Shown one piece after another: positions 9,958-18,442 of a stretch of 64,000 bases of DNA. How positions within the stretch are numbered: position 1 is the stretch's first letter; every line of letters begins with the position of its first letter. The notes beneath the pieces are model-generated. The model searched no databases and was not told the DNA's origin. It worked only from the letters and a program-made list of their open reading frames with translations. The position numbers were made by a program, and so were the translations under genes. The stretch comes from Opitutia bacterium (GTDB lineage Bacteria > Verrucomicrobiota > Verrucomicrobiia > Opitutales > Opitutaceae), in the NCBI GenBank assembly GCA_016187945.1, contig JACPIT010000005.1:930001-994000 (forward strand), read 5' to 3'.

Positions 9958-10123
9958 GGCATGTTTTCGGACCGTCGTTCTTGATTATTGGCCGGTGGTG
10001 GGCCGGGCTCCAGCGAGATCGCGAACGCGATACCTCGCCTCGGAAACCAACGGCCTCGCAGGAGTTCGGCCCTCCCTCTGCCGAATTGCCGTGGCACCTT
10101 GAATCGGTTTGAAAACGTGCCCT
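9957..10123. repeat. Long imperfect palindromic element
   Basis: AGGGCATGTTTTCGGACC near 9957 is mirrored by GGTTTGAAAACGTGCCCT near 10106-10123. Inside, the GGCCTCGCAGG and TTCGGCCCTCC stretch (about 10052-10073) resembles the arm of the element at 43814-43892. It starts at the last base of the DUF3299 stop codon. No coding frame is supported. Confidence 0.6.
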
Positions 10124-10152
10124 ATTGAGAGCCTCGCATAGCGGACTGACAG

Positions 10153-10224
10153 GTAGGGCGCACCGGCCCGGTGCGCCGGGAACGTGGTGCCATCCTCGCG
10201 GCGGAGCGGGCCGCTCCGCCCTAC
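10153..10224. repeat. GTAG palindrome, GTAGGGCG family
   Basis: Left arm GTAGGGCGCACCGGCCCGGT and inverted right arm (complement GTAGGGCGGAGCGGCCCGCT) each form a stem and point their GTAG outward. They differ from each other inside the stem by compensated changes. It precedes the end of the small reverse-strand gene at 10261. Confidence 0.8.
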
Positions 10225-10260
10225 CTTCCGCTTCGTGAGCGTCAGTCCATCGCGCGAGCC

Positions 10261-10587
10261 TCAATAGCCGGAACGCGTCGGGGTCTTTTTCTTCATCGCC
10301 CGTGCGCGGCGCGGCGGGCCCGGCACGCGGTTCGTGCGCTGCTCCTCGAGCGAGTAGACGAGACAGCAGCGGTGATATTGCAGGAGGAACGCCTTGTCGT
10401 CGGTCGAGAGGCTGGCGACCCAGTCGAGCGCCTCTTGCGGCGGGAGCTTGCGCACTTCGTAGAGCGGACAGTGGTCGGGATTCGTGTCTCCGACGGGACA
10501 GCCCGCGAGCAGCGTGACGATCGAGCTCGGGAGCAACGGTTGCCCGCGGACGACTTTGCCGGGAGAACGCTGGGGCGACGGCTTCAC
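10261..10587 (-). CDS. Small conserved-looking Cys protein, unknown function
   Basis: This 108-residue protein has no recognised domain. The central part CPVGDTNPDHCPLYEVRKL is followed by DWVASLSTDDKAFLLQYHRC, giving four Cys in a pattern that could bind a metal (C-x9-C then C-C near residue 75). The tail is basic. The N-terminal 30 residues are Pro/Arg-rich and may be partly non-coding; an internal GTG (before VRGQPLL) is an alternative start. No signal peptide. It follows the LytTR regulator gene in the same direction with an 88-base gap, so it could be co-transcribed with it. Confidence 0.55.
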   Translation of the reverse strand: MKPSPQRSPGKVVRGQPLLPSSIVTLLAGCPVGDTNPDHCPLYEVRKLPPQEALDWVASLSTDDKAFLLQYHRCCLVYSLEEQRTNRVPGPPRRARAMKKKTPTRSGY

Positions 10588-10675
10588 GCCGCGAATTGTG
10601 TCGAGCGATCGCCGCAGGTCAAACCGCGTTCGTGTGCTTGGCTCGGCCGCGGGGGCCGGTCCTGCAATCCTGAGG

Positions 10676-11407
10676 CTACGGGCGAGGGAAAAGCTGATCC
10701 AGGCGGTCCTTCACCGCCGCGGACGCTTGGCGGCTGACGCCGACCGGCTCGCCGACGCCGGCCAGACGCAACGTCAGAACGCGCCCGGTGCGGTCGTAGG
10801 CGGTGACGCGCTCGAGATTCGCGATCGTCGTGCGATGCACGCGCTGGAACGGCGGGCTCGGCAGCGTTTCCTCCCAGGACTTGATCGTGCGGCGGACGAG
10901 CATCTGGGTGCCGTCGACGAGCTGGACGTGCGTGTAGTTTTCCTCGGCTTCGATGCGGCTGATCTCGGAAACGTTGGCGAAGCGCGCGCGCTGACCGTCG
11001 TTGAGGTGCACCTTGTCGTCGCGCCGCAGGCCGACGGCGGCGGGCGGCGTGGAGTCGGTCGAGCGCAGCGCGCGCGCGAGCGAAGCGGCGAGCCGCTCGG
11101 ACTTCACCGGTTTCAAAACGTAGTCGAGCGCGTTGACCTCGAAGGCGCGGAGCGCGTGGTCGTTGAAGGCGGTGACGAAAACGATGCGCGCGCCCGGGCG
11201 CACGAACGGCACGAGATCGAAACCGCTGCCGCCGAACAACTGGATGTCGAGAAACACGAGGTCGTAATCGGCGGAGCCGAGCAGCGTTTTCGCCGTGGAG
11301 ACGGTCGCCGCCTCGCCGACGATCGCGACATGCGGATGCGCCGCGAGGAGCGCGCGGAGGTCGGCGCGCGCGGGGGCTTCGTCGTCGATGATGAGGGCGC
11401 GAGTCAC
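10676..11407 (-). CDS. LytTR-family response regulator
   Basis: This 243-residue cytoplasmic DNA-binding regulator has a receiver domain (1-120) with acidic pocket D8/D9, phosphoacceptor Asp54 (VFLDIQLFGG) and the conserved Lys in DYVLKPVKS. A LytTR domain (about 140-240) follows, with RIEAEENYTHVQLVDG and FQRVHRTTIANLERV. The chosen start is GTG 11407, whose GTGA overlaps the stop of the kinase gene, so the two proteins are translationally coupled partners. LytTR regulators usually bind tandem short direct repeats; none were identified with confidence. The frame is open further upstream but that is overlap with the kinase gene. Confidence 0.93.
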   Translation of the reverse strand: MTRALIIDDEAPARADLRALLAAHPHVAIVGEAATVSTAKTLLGSADYDLVFLDIQLFGGSGFDLVPFVRPGARIVFVTAFNDHALRAFEVNALDYVLKPVKSERLAASLARALRSTDSTPPAAVGLRRDDKVHLNDGQRARFANVSEISRIEAEENYTHVQLVDGTQMLVRRTIKSWEETLPSPPFQRVHRTTIANLERVTAYDRTGRVLTLRLAGVGEPVGVSRQASAAVKDRLDQLFPRP

Positions 11408-14400
11408 GAGGAGAATGGCGGAGTCGAGAAGTCCGGCGCGGACAATCGCAGGCGCACGATCACCCAGCCGTCGCGTTCTTCGTGGGTGAATTCGTGGGCA
11501 TCGGGGTAGTGCCGGCGGAGGCGTTCGCGGAGATTGTCGTGGCCGATGCCGTGAGTCGGGAGATGGTGCGCGGCGGGTTGTGCGACCCACTGACCGGTGT
11601 TGGCGACCTCCAGTTCCAGCGGCCCGCCGCCGCTGCGGCGGGCCGCGATGCGCAAGCGGAGGGGCGGCGGGCTCGTCACCGAGCCGTATTTGAGCGCGTT
11701 TTCGACCAGCGGGAGCAGGAGCAGGCGCGGCAGCGCGGCGGCTTCGAGTGCGGCGGGCGCGTCGAGTTCGACGGAGAGCAGCTCCTGCAGGCGCGTCTGC
11801 TCGATGTCGAGGTAGGCGCGCAGCATGACGATTTCCTCGCCGACCGACGACGATTCGGCCGGGCGGCGACCGTGCAGCGTGAGGCGACAGAAATCGGCGA
11901 GGCGGTCGAGCGTGTCGCGCGCGGCGCCGAGCGCCGGCGGAATTTGCGAGCGGATCGACGTGAGCGAATTGAAGAGGAAGTGCGGATTGAGCTGATAGCG
12001 CAGGACGTCGAGGCGCGCTTTCTCCTCGGCGAGGCGGGCGGTGATTTTTTCGTCGAGCTCGAGTTGGTGCAGGCGTGCGAGTTCGTGGTTCTGGCGGCGC
12101 AGGTCTTCGGTGCGCGTGGCGACGAGATCCTCGAGCTGCTGGTTGCGGCGTTCGAGCGCGAGCGTGCGGAGGCGCACGAGGCCGAGAACGACCGCCGCGC
12201 CGACGAGGCCGAAGCCGAGCCAAGCCGGCCACCTTTGCCACCACGGCGGCAGCAGCGTGAACGCGAGGCTGGCGACCGGCGTCAGTTGGCCGTCGTTGTC
12301 GCGCGCGCGGACTTCATAGCGATAGCGGCCGGGGTCGAGGTTGGTGAAGGTGCGCTTGCGCTCCTCGGACCACGGCGACCAGTTGTCGTCGAGGCCGGTC
12401 AGGCGGCTCTGGTATTCGACGGCGCCGCCGGAGCGGAAACGCGGAGCGACCGCCTCGAACGTGACCGCGCGGTGCTGGGGCGGAAGCTCGGCGCCGTCGC
12501 GCGCGATGTCGGACGTCACGAACGCGGCGAACTCGGTCGGCGCCGCGAACGCGCGGCTGGTTTCGACGCGCAGCAGGCCGTCGTTGCCGCTGACCCAGAG
12601 CGTCGGCCCGTCGGGACCGGGCTCCTCGAACAGCATGCGCGAGAAATGCGCGGCGTCGGCGAACGCGTGCGGCAACTGCTGCGGCGCGCCGGAGCGCGGC
12701 ACGCGGAAGAGCGCGAGCTCGCGCGGGATGTTGGTGTCGCGCTCGACCCAGAGGTGGTCCGGATGGCTCGCGGAGAGGAAAAGCGCGAGCCGGTCGGGCT
12801 CGGGAATCTGCGACGCGATTTGCGGCAGCGGGGCGAAGCGGTCGCTCGCCGGGTCGTGCAGCCACAGTCCGGTGCCGCCCTGGCTGATCAAGGCGCGGCC
12901 GCCCCACGCGTAGACGCGCATCGTGTTGCGCTTGTCCGGCAGGCCGTGCGTGCCGGCGGCGAAGTGCGTGACCTCGACCGCGCCGCGCGGCTCCGCCGGT
13001 GTCGGCGCGCCGAGGCGGACGCGGTAAGCGCCGTCGTTCAGCGTCGCGGACCACACGGCGCCATCATCGGTCTCCGCGAGCGTGCGCGAGCCGGATTTCA
13101 CGCCCGGCACCGCGCCCTCGTCGCGCCACTCGTCGCCGGTGCGGTAGATCGAGCGCACATCGTCGACGCTGGCGAGCCAGAGGCGGTTTGGGTCGCGGTG
13201 GGAGCGCAGCAACGCGAAGACGAGTTTCGGCGGAGAAAAAATTTTGACGAACTCGCGGCCGCGCATCTGCACGAGGCCGGCGTCGCTGGTGGCGAGGATC
13301 GGCCCGCCGTCGTCCGCGACCATCGCGGTCACGAGTCCCTTGCGGATTTGCTCGAAGTGCGCGTTGCCCGACTCGAACGAGCCCGGCACGAACTCGTAGA
13401 GCCCGTCGTCCGCGCCGAAATAGAAGCGGCCGGCGTGGCGCAGCGCCGTGCGCCCGCGGACGACCGGCGCGCCCGCGCGATCGAAAATGCTGAACGGCGC
13501 CGGCCACTCGAGCCGGGCGAGGCCGGTGCTGAGACAGAGCCAGAGTCCGCCCTCGCGATCCGGCACGGCGTCGCCGGCGACGACGGACGGCGCGCCGGCG
13601 TTTTCATCGAGGCGCCAGACGAATTTGCCCGCAGCGTCGACGAAGAGCACGCCGCCTTGATTCAAGATCAGCAAGGCGAGCGAGCCGTCGCGCAGCCGGC
13701 GGGCGCGGAAGAGCCCGCGCGTGCGCAGCAGCTCGTCGGCGTCGGTGGCGAGCGGCGTGAACGTGCCGTCGTGCCAGTGGAAAAATCCGTGGCGCAGCGT
13801 GCCGAGGACGAAGCCGCCGTCGGGCGCGCGCTCGATGAAGCGCACGGTCTGGTCGCGGAAGAACGCGTCGTCGGAGACGGTTTCGAGGCGGCCGTCGCGG
13901 ATGCGCTGCAGTGGCTGGTTCGCGGCGCAGACGAAGGTATCGTCGCCGACCGTGTGCACGCTCATGAGGTCGTTCTCGCGCGCCTGGACGGGCAGGAGCG
14001 TGAACGCGCCGTGGCGCCACATCAGGACGAGCTTGGCGGTGACGAAATAGACCGCGTCGCGCTGCGCCACGACTTGGAGGAAGACGGAGAAATCGTGGTC
14101 GCCCGGAGGCAGCCGGTCGATGAGCGACACGTATTCGCGTCCGCGCGCGGTCGGGCGGAGAAAGCCGATCTGGCGCGTGCCGCCGACGTAGATGTTGCCG
14201 TCGTCGGCGAGCGCGAGGCCGCGGATGTTTTCCGAGTAACCGGTGCGGATGACGCGCCACGTGGCGCCGTCGTAGGTCAGCACGCCGTTGGTGTTGCCGA
14301 AATACATCACGCCCGCCGCGTCCTGCACGGCGCAGAGATTCTGGGCGTCGGCTCCGTAGAGGCGCGGCGTGAACGCGCGCAGGATCGGGCGTCCGACTTC

Positions 14401-14511
14401 GGACGCGGCGAGATCGCCCCGGAAAATCGAAAATGCAGAAAAAGCGGCGGCGAGGCGGGCGAGCCGCCGGACGCGAGGTGCGAGGTGACGCATCGACGAG
14501 AGGTGGCGCAT
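11404..14511 (-). CDS. LytS-type sensor histidine kinase with beta-propeller sensor
   Basis: This 1035-residue membrane sensor begins with a signal or anchor near residues 12-35. A large periplasmic region of two-component propeller-type repeats follows (about 45-680, units such as GVMYFGNTNGVLTYDGATW and DGNIYVGGTRQIGF). Next come a Y_Y_Y domain (about 690-760; RLTGLDDNWSPWSEER, NLDPGRYRYEVRARD) and one helix (about 770-790). The cytoplasmic part has a coiled coil, the His_kinase motif LNPHFLFNSL with His844, and the ATPase N-box LVENALKYG near Asn938. Hybrid sensors of this layout detect carbohydrates in Bacteroidota; in Verrucomicrobiota the ligand is unknown. A second ATG 6 codons downstream is an alternative start. 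Confidence 0.93.
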   Translation of the reverse strand: MRHLSSMRHLAPRVRRLARLAAAFSAFSIFRGDLAASEVGRPILRAFTPRLYGADAQNLCAVQDAAGVMYFGNTNGVLTYDGATWRVIRTGYSENIRGLALADDGNIYVGGTRQIGFLRPTARGREYVSLIDRLPPGDHDFSVFLQVVAQRDAVYFVTAKLVLMWRHGAFTLLPVQARENDLMSVHTVGDDTFVCAANQPLQRIRDGRLETVSDDAFFRDQTVRFIERAPDGGFVLGTLRHGFFHWHDGTFTPLATDADELLRTRGLFRARRLRDGSLALLILNQGGVLFVDAAGKFVWRLDENAGAPSVVAGDAVPDREGGLWLCLSTGLARLEWPAPFSIFDRAGAPVVRGRTALRHAGRFYFGADDGLYEFVPGSFESGNAHFEQIRKGLVTAMVADDGGPILATSDAGLVQMRGREFVKIFSPPKLVFALLRSHRDPNRLWLASVDDVRSIYRTGDEWRDEGAVPGVKSGSRTLAETDDGAVWSATLNDGAYRVRLGAPTPAEPRGAVEVTHFAAGTHGLPDKRNTMRVYAWGGRALISQGGTGLWLHDPASDRFAPLPQIASQIPEPDRLALFLSASHPDHLWVERDTNIPRELALFRVPRSGAPQQLPHAFADAAHFSRMLFEEPGPDGPTLWVSGNDGLLRVETSRAFAAPTEFAAFVTSDIARDGAELPPQHRAVTFEAVAPRFRSGGAVEYQSRLTGLDDNWSPWSEERKRTFTNLDPGRYRYEVRARDNDGQLTPVASLAFTLLPPWWQRWPAWLGFGLVGAAVVLGLVRLRTLALERRNQQLEDLVATRTEDLRRQNHELARLHQLELDEKITARLAEEKARLDVLRYQLNPHFLFNSLTSIRSQIPPALGAARDTLDRLADFCRLTLHGRRPAESSSVGEEIVMLRAYLDIEQTRLQELLSVELDAPAALEAAALPRLLLLPLVENALKYGSVTSPPPLRLRIAARRSGGGPLELEVANTGQWVAQPAAHHLPTHGIGHDNLRERLRRHYPDAHEFTHEERDGWVIVRLRLSAPDFSTPPFSS

Positions 14512-14683
14512 GGTCGCGGTTCGAGAGGGGGGCGCAATCGAATTTGTCCATTCGTCACTCGGGCGGAACAGCTCGTCACTCGCGGCTTCGGGGGCGCGCG
14601 CGTTGCTGTTTTTCGAGAGGAGGTCGCGGGGCTCTGGGCGGGAAGTTTTCCCAGAGCGTCGCGCTCCACACCACGCACCCGTC

Positions 14684-15625
14684 ATGAAATCCACCCGCCT
14701 CCACGCGGCGCTGCTCGCTCTGAGCGTCGCGGCTTTCGCTCCCGATGTCTCTGCCCAAGTGTTCGTCGGCGCCGACAACTTCAACGACAACACGCTCACG
14801 GCCCAGATCGTGAACGGCTCCAATCTCGGTCTCTCGCAGCTTCCGGGACAATGGCGATTCCGCACGGACAACGCCGACGGCTCGGGCAATCTTTGGACGG
14901 AGACGAACCAACGGATGGAATGGACGACTTCGAGCACCACCGGTTTCAACCGGGGCCAGCTCGGTTGGGCGACGCCGGTGGTGAGTTCGAATCCGACGGG
15001 TAGTGCGGGCCTTTCTGCGCAGCCCTACACCTCGAGCTGGGTGGCGAGCGTTGCCGTGACGAATAATCTCACCGCACTGACGACCGGTTATTCCTACACG
15101 GGTTTTGAAATCTACACGACGAACGCGACCAACACCGGCTCGAATGCCTACTACGGCATCGCGCTCAATCAGGCGGTGAACGCGACCTGGATCGTCGCGG
15201 AGTGGGGCAAGTGGGACAGCACGCTCAACGGCGGCGCCGGCGGATTCGCCGTCACGCCGACGTTCATTCCTGTGGCGTCGCGGGACGCGTCGGTGCAACT
15301 GCGCCTGAGCTACGACGGCGGCACGAAGGTGCTCGACACCAGCTACAGCCTCGATGGCGGCGCGACGTTCTTGTCCGGCGCCTCGTTCGATCTCGCCGGC
15401 GCTCAAGCGGGCATTTCCGCGCCCTACAACAACGGCTTCGGCCTCGAGTTCTACGCCTCGGCGAACGACCTCGGAAGCGCCGTCACGAGCGGGCAGATGT
15501 CGTTCGACAATCTCTCCGTTACCGCCGTGCCCGAGCCGTCGACCTATGCGGCGCTCGCGGGCCTCGGTGCGCTGGGGCTGGTGGGGTGGCGCCGTCGCAT
15601 CACCGCGGCCGCTGGCGCGCGATAA
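14684..15625 (+). CDS. PEP-CTERM exported protein
   Basis: This 313-residue protein has a signal peptide at 1-25 (cleavage VSA-Q) and a Ser/Thr/Asn-rich, beta-rich body, probably a jelly-roll (start VGADNFNDNTLTAQI, end GQMSFDNLSVTAV). The C-terminal sorting signal is VPEPSTYAALAGLGALGLVGWRRR in form: PEP motif, hydrophobic helix, Arg cluster. Such proteins are processed by an exosortase and anchored or released with exopolysaccharide; no exosortase gene lies in the window. It is transcribed divergently from the propeller kinase, 172 bases away, so it is a candidate target of that two-component system. A strong terminator follows. Confidence 0.92.
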   Translation: MKSTRLHAALLALSVAAFAPDVSAQVFVGADNFNDNTLTAQIVNGSNLGLSQLPGQWRFRTDNADGSGNLWTETNQRMEWTTSSTTGFNRGQLGWATPVVSSNPTGSAGLSAQPYTSSWVASVAVTNNLTALTTGYSYTGFEIYTTNATNTGSNAYYGIALNQAVNATWIVAEWGKWDSTLNGGAGGFAVTPTFIPVASRDASVQLRLSYDGGTKVLDTSYSLDGGATFLSGASFDLAGAQAGISAPYNNGFGLEFYASANDLGSAVTSGQMSFDNLSVTAVPEPSTYAALAGLGALGLVGWRRRITAAAGAR

Positions 15626-15646
15626 TTTCTCATTTGCTAGCTACGT

Positions 15647-15678
15647 GGGCCCCGCCGGGTGGCGGGGCCCTTTTTTTT
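15647..15678 (+). terminator. Strong rho-independent terminator
   Basis: GGGCCCCGCC at 15647-15656 pairs perfectly with GGCGGGGCCC at 15661-15670 around a 4-base loop, followed by eight T at 15671-15678. It ends the PEP-CTERM gene and faces the convergent ACT-domain gene. Confidence 0.95.
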
Positions 15679-15694
15679 GCGCGCGGGCCGGCGT

Positions 15695-16150
15695 TCAGCG
15701 GGCGATGTCGCGTTGCGTGAGAATCTTGAAACCGCGGTTGGAGAGCGCGCGCTGGGCGAGGTCGGTGTCTTCGACGTGGAGCGCGACGGCGGTCTTGCCG
15801 CGCGGACGGCAGATGAACGAGTAGACGTAGTGGATGTTCATTTCCGTTTCGTAGAGCGCCTTGAAAATTTCCTGGAGCTTCGACTCGTCGCTGAACTCCA
15901 CGGCGAGCACCTCGCACTCGGTGAAGAAAAAATTGTTCGCCGCCATCAGCTCGCGGGCGCGATCGGGATCGTCGACCACCATGCGGTCGATGGCGCAGTC
16001 GGTGGTGTCGAGCGTCGTCATGGCCATGATGTGGACGTTGTGCTTGGCGAGCATCGCGGTGAGTTCGTGCAGGCGACCGACGCGGTTCTCGATGAAGACG
16101 GAGAACTGTTTCACCGGATCCTGGGCGAGGGTCGTTTCCATTTCGGCCAT
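15695..16150 (-). CDS. Tandem ACT-domain protein
   Basis: This 151-residue cytoplasmic protein consists of two ACT domains: about 14-75 (VKQFSVFIENRVGRLHELTAMLAKHNV) and about 80-145 (FFFTECEVLAVEFSD, then ALYETEMNIHYVYSF). ACT pairs bind small ligands, usually amino acids, and regulate enzymes or transcription. The first domain has the N-x-V/P-G-x-L turn (ENRVGRLHEL) that contacts ligand. No catalytic or DNA-binding domain is attached. It is monocistronic and divergent from the cation-efflux gene. Ligand unknown. Confidence 0.88.
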   Translation of the reverse strand: MAEMETTLAQDPVKQFSVFIENRVGRLHELTAMLAKHNVHIMAMTTLDTTDCAIDRMVVDDPDRARELMAANNFFFTECEVLAVEFSDESKLQEIFKALYETEMNIHYVYSFICRPRGKTAVALHVEDTDLAQRALSNRGFKILTQRDIAR

Positions 16151-16331
16151 GGCGAGAAGCGAAGGTAGGCGGTGGGAGCGGAACGGTCAACTGGGTTAAA
16201 GACACGCGCGCTGAAACGGAAGGCGCGAGTGCGGCGGAATTAGGCCCCTGAAAGATTTGCGGTCCCAACTCGGAGGTTTAGGCGCGCCGCGAAGCTTGTG
16301 TGGGAAAGCGACGAGCCTAGTTTGGCGCGCG

Positions 16332-17234
16332 ATGTCCCAAACCGACCAACATGCGCGGACGACGCGGCGCGCCGAAGACAGCGCGCGGCTCGTGTTGCGC
16401 GGCATCGCGCTCAACGCCGTGCTCGCGGCCGTGAAGCTCGCCGGCGGCGTGTTTGGGCACACTTACGCGCTGATCGCGGACGCTGCGGAGTCGATGCTCG
16501 ATATTTTGTCGTCGGTGCTCGTCTGGGCGGGGTTCCGCGTGGCGGCGCGGCCGCCGGATGCGAACCATCCCTACGGGCATGGCAAGGCGGAGCCGCTCGC
16601 GGCGCTGGTGGTGGCGGTGTTCGTGTTCGCGATGGCGGGCTTCGTCGGGTTGCAGGCGGTGCACGAAATTCGCACGCCGCACCACGCGCCGGAGTGGTGG
16701 ACGCTGCTGGTGCTCGCGGCCGTCGTCGTGACGAAGGTCTGGTTTTCGCGCCGCATGGGTTCGGCGGGCGAGGAGGTCGGCAGCACCGCGCTCGGCGTGG
16801 AGGCGATGCATCACTACTCGGACGCGATGACGTCGGGTGCGGCGTTCTTCGGCATCGCGGTCGCGCTCTGGGGCGGTCCGGGTTGGGAGACGGCCGACGA
16901 CTGGGCGGCGCTCTTCGCCTGCGTCGTGATCGCGTTCAACGGTTTCAACATGAGCGGCAAGGCGCTCGGCGACATCATGGACACGGCGGTGTCGCAGAAA
17001 TTCGAGAACGAGGTGCGCGAACTCGCGAGCGCCGTGCCGGGCGTGCTCGCGCTGCACAAGGTGCGCGTGCGCAAGAGCGGCCTCAGCCACCTCGTGGACA
17101 TTCAAGTGCGCGTCGACGGCGACATCACCGTGCGCGAAGGCCACGACATCGCGCACGCCGTGAAGGACGCGCTGATCGACTCCGCGCCCCACGCCATCAG
17201 CGACGTGACGGTGCACGTGGAGCCGATGAAGTGA
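16332..17234 (+). CDS. Cation diffusion facilitator family transporter
   Basis: This 300-residue CDF antiporter exports divalent metal ions (Zn, Fe, Co or Mn in the family) in exchange for protons. Six helices are visible between about 24 and 215. Site A residues appear as ADAAESMLD in helix II (Glu replaces the common His before Ser) and HHYSDAMTS in helix V. HPYGHGKAEPL follows helix II as in the family. The C-terminal cytoplasmic dimer domain (about 225-300) has ALHKVRVRKSG, VDIQVRVDGDITVREGHDIAHAV and VTVHVEP. The A-x3-E/D plus H-x3-D site favours a CDF subgroup of uncertain metal. The start is the ATG at 16332. A compact hairpin follows the stop. Confidence 0.92.
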   Translation: MSQTDQHARTTRRAEDSARLVLRGIALNAVLAAVKLAGGVFGHTYALIADAAESMLDILSSVLVWAGFRVAARPPDANHPYGHGKAEPLAALVVAVFVFAMAGFVGLQAVHEIRTPHHAPEWWTLLVLAAVVVTKVWFSRRMGSAGEEVGSTALGVEAMHHYSDAMTSGAAFFGIAVALWGGPGWETADDWAALFACVVIAFNGFNMSGKALGDIMDTAVSQKFENEVRELASAVPGVLALHKVRVRKSGLSHLVDIQVRVDGDITVREGHDIAHAVKDALIDSAPHAISDVTVHVEPMK

Positions 17235-17239
17235 GATCG

Positions 17240-17260
17240 CCGCGCCGGCAGCCGGCGCGG
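17240..17260. terminator. Perfect GC-rich hairpin after the cation-efflux gene
   Basis: CCGCGCCGGC at 17240-17249 mirrors GCCGGCGCGG at 17251-17260 with one base between. It starts 5 bases past the stop. No T-run follows, so termination would be weak or Rho-assisted; it may instead be a repeat. Confidence 0.4.
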
Positions 17261-17584
17261 AAGCTCCAAGCGCCAAACCCCAAGCTCCAGAGAAACTTCA
17301 AGGAGCGAGATCGGGCATGGGATCGATGCCGATCGCCCGATGATGGTGCTCTTTTCTGCGGGCAGGGCGCGATCGCTGGGCGCGCCGAAACGCCTGCGCG
17401 GCGGGCCCAGCGGTCCCGCCCTGCCTGCGTGGCGCCATCGTGCAATAGCTCCGGGCGATTGGTGCGAGGGTGCCCTTTGCCGCGAGCGGCGTCGGGAAAA
17501 GGAACCACAAAGGCACAGAGAGCGGGATTGCTCTTCGTGGCTTTGTGCCTTCGTGGTGAAAATGGTTTGGGGAATTGGCGCTTC
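17261..17584. repeat. Composite nested inverted repeat
   Basis: The outer arms begin AAGCTCCAAGCGCCAAACCC and end with the complement (GGTTTGGGG and TTGGCGCTTCG). An inner pair, ACCACAAAGGCACAGAGAG and GGCTTTGTGCCTTCGTGGT, lies at about 17502-17559. A third, independent palindrome with arms GGCAGGGCG-CGCTGGGC sits at 17361-17425. It resembles the element at 4518-4716, with an extra palindrome inserted. No gene is seen in this stretch. Confidence 0.8.
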
Positions 17585-17610
17585 GGGTCTCGCCCGGCGC
17601 CGTGCCGCGC

Positions 17611-18063
17611 TCAGGGCGTCTGCTGCGCGGGCGGGGTGGGGAACTCCGGGTCGCGGATGTTGCCCTTCATCGTGAGCCACGGGTGGATTTCGGGGATGAG
17701 GCGCTGGTCCTTCACGAGCGGATCGGTGGCGACGAGCGCCTGCGCCTCCTCGAGCGACGCGCACTTGAAAATGAAAATGCCGCGCCAGTCGCCGCGGTCG
17801 ACGATGGGGCCGGCGACGAGCAGCCTGCCGCTGTCGGCGAGGCGCTGGATGTTCGCCATGTGGGCCGCCTGGCCGGCGACGAGTTCCTCTTTCGTGCCCT
17901 TGCCGGCATTCGGGCCGCGCCGCAACACGCAGAAGTAGTAAGTCGTCATGTTCGGCGGAAACGCCGGCGCGACGGCAGCGGCGGGCGCGGCCGATTTTTC
18001 TTGTGCGCTCAACACGAGCGCGAGCGCGAGCGTGGCGGCGAGAAACCGCGGGGTAAGTTTCAT
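17611..18063 (-). CDS. Exported YciI-like (YCII-related) protein
   Basis: This 150-residue protein has a signal peptide at 1-20 (LALALVLSAQ). A single YCII-type ferredoxin-like domain (about 40-135) follows, with YYFCVLRRGPNAG, AAHMANIQRLADSGRLLVAGP and FIFKCASLEEAQALVATDPLV. The HMANIQRLADSGRLLVAGP block holds the His and Gly typical of the family. YciI domains are often fused or adjacent to ECF sigma factors or act as small enzymes; the exported form here has no assigned role. The start was chosen at ATG 18063 because it begins the signal peptide. It has no operon partner. Confidence 0.85.
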   Translation of the reverse strand: MKLTPRFLAATLALALVLSAQEKSAAPAAAVAPAFPPNMTTYYFCVLRRGPNAGKGTKEELVAGQAAHMANIQRLADSGRLLVAGPIVDRGDWRGIFIFKCASLEEAQALVATDPLVKDQRLIPEIHPWLTMKGNIRDPEFPTPPAQQTP

Positions 18064-18442
18064 GGCGCGGCGAGAGTGGCGGACGCGTGCGCTGACGCGA
18101 GCGCGCAAATCGCCGGCGCCGCCTCGCGGCATGACACACCGGTGACAACCCGCGCGCGTCGCACGTCAATGCATGCGCGGCCCGCGCGGCGGGATTCGCG
18201 CATCCTGAACGCGTGCAAAACGCAGCGTGCATACGCATTGCGTGAGCGTTCGCGCCGGCGAGAACTACGCCGGCGCCGGGCGTAGCTTTCCCCTCTGAAA
18301 CCGAGCTGAAGCGAACCTGAATTCTGCGGCATTATTCGCGAGAAATGCGGGCGCTTATACGGAAAGAAGCAGGCGTTTAATGCGAGGCGTGGACGGGCTT
18401 TCCCGTTGCTGGGGCAATTGCGTTTTCTAGGCTGCGCACGTT
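18064..18442. other. Divergent intergenic region upstream of pckG
   Basis: This 379-base region lies between the reverse-strand YciI-like gene and pckG and must carry both promoters. No gene is supported. The base composition drops in GC towards pckG (around 18300-18420). No riboswitch or certain promoter was recognised. Confidence 0.5.

Noticed and set aside
11482-15003. A long forward-strand open frame opposite the sensor kinase
   Set aside because: Arg/Ala/Glu-rich antisense reading; the reverse strand encodes a full kinase with propeller, Y_Y_Y, H-box and ATPase motifs.
17611-18063. YciI-like protein as an ECF sigma-linked enzyme
   Set aside because: No sigma gene is adjacent and the protein has a signal peptide, so the common sigma-YciI association does not apply.
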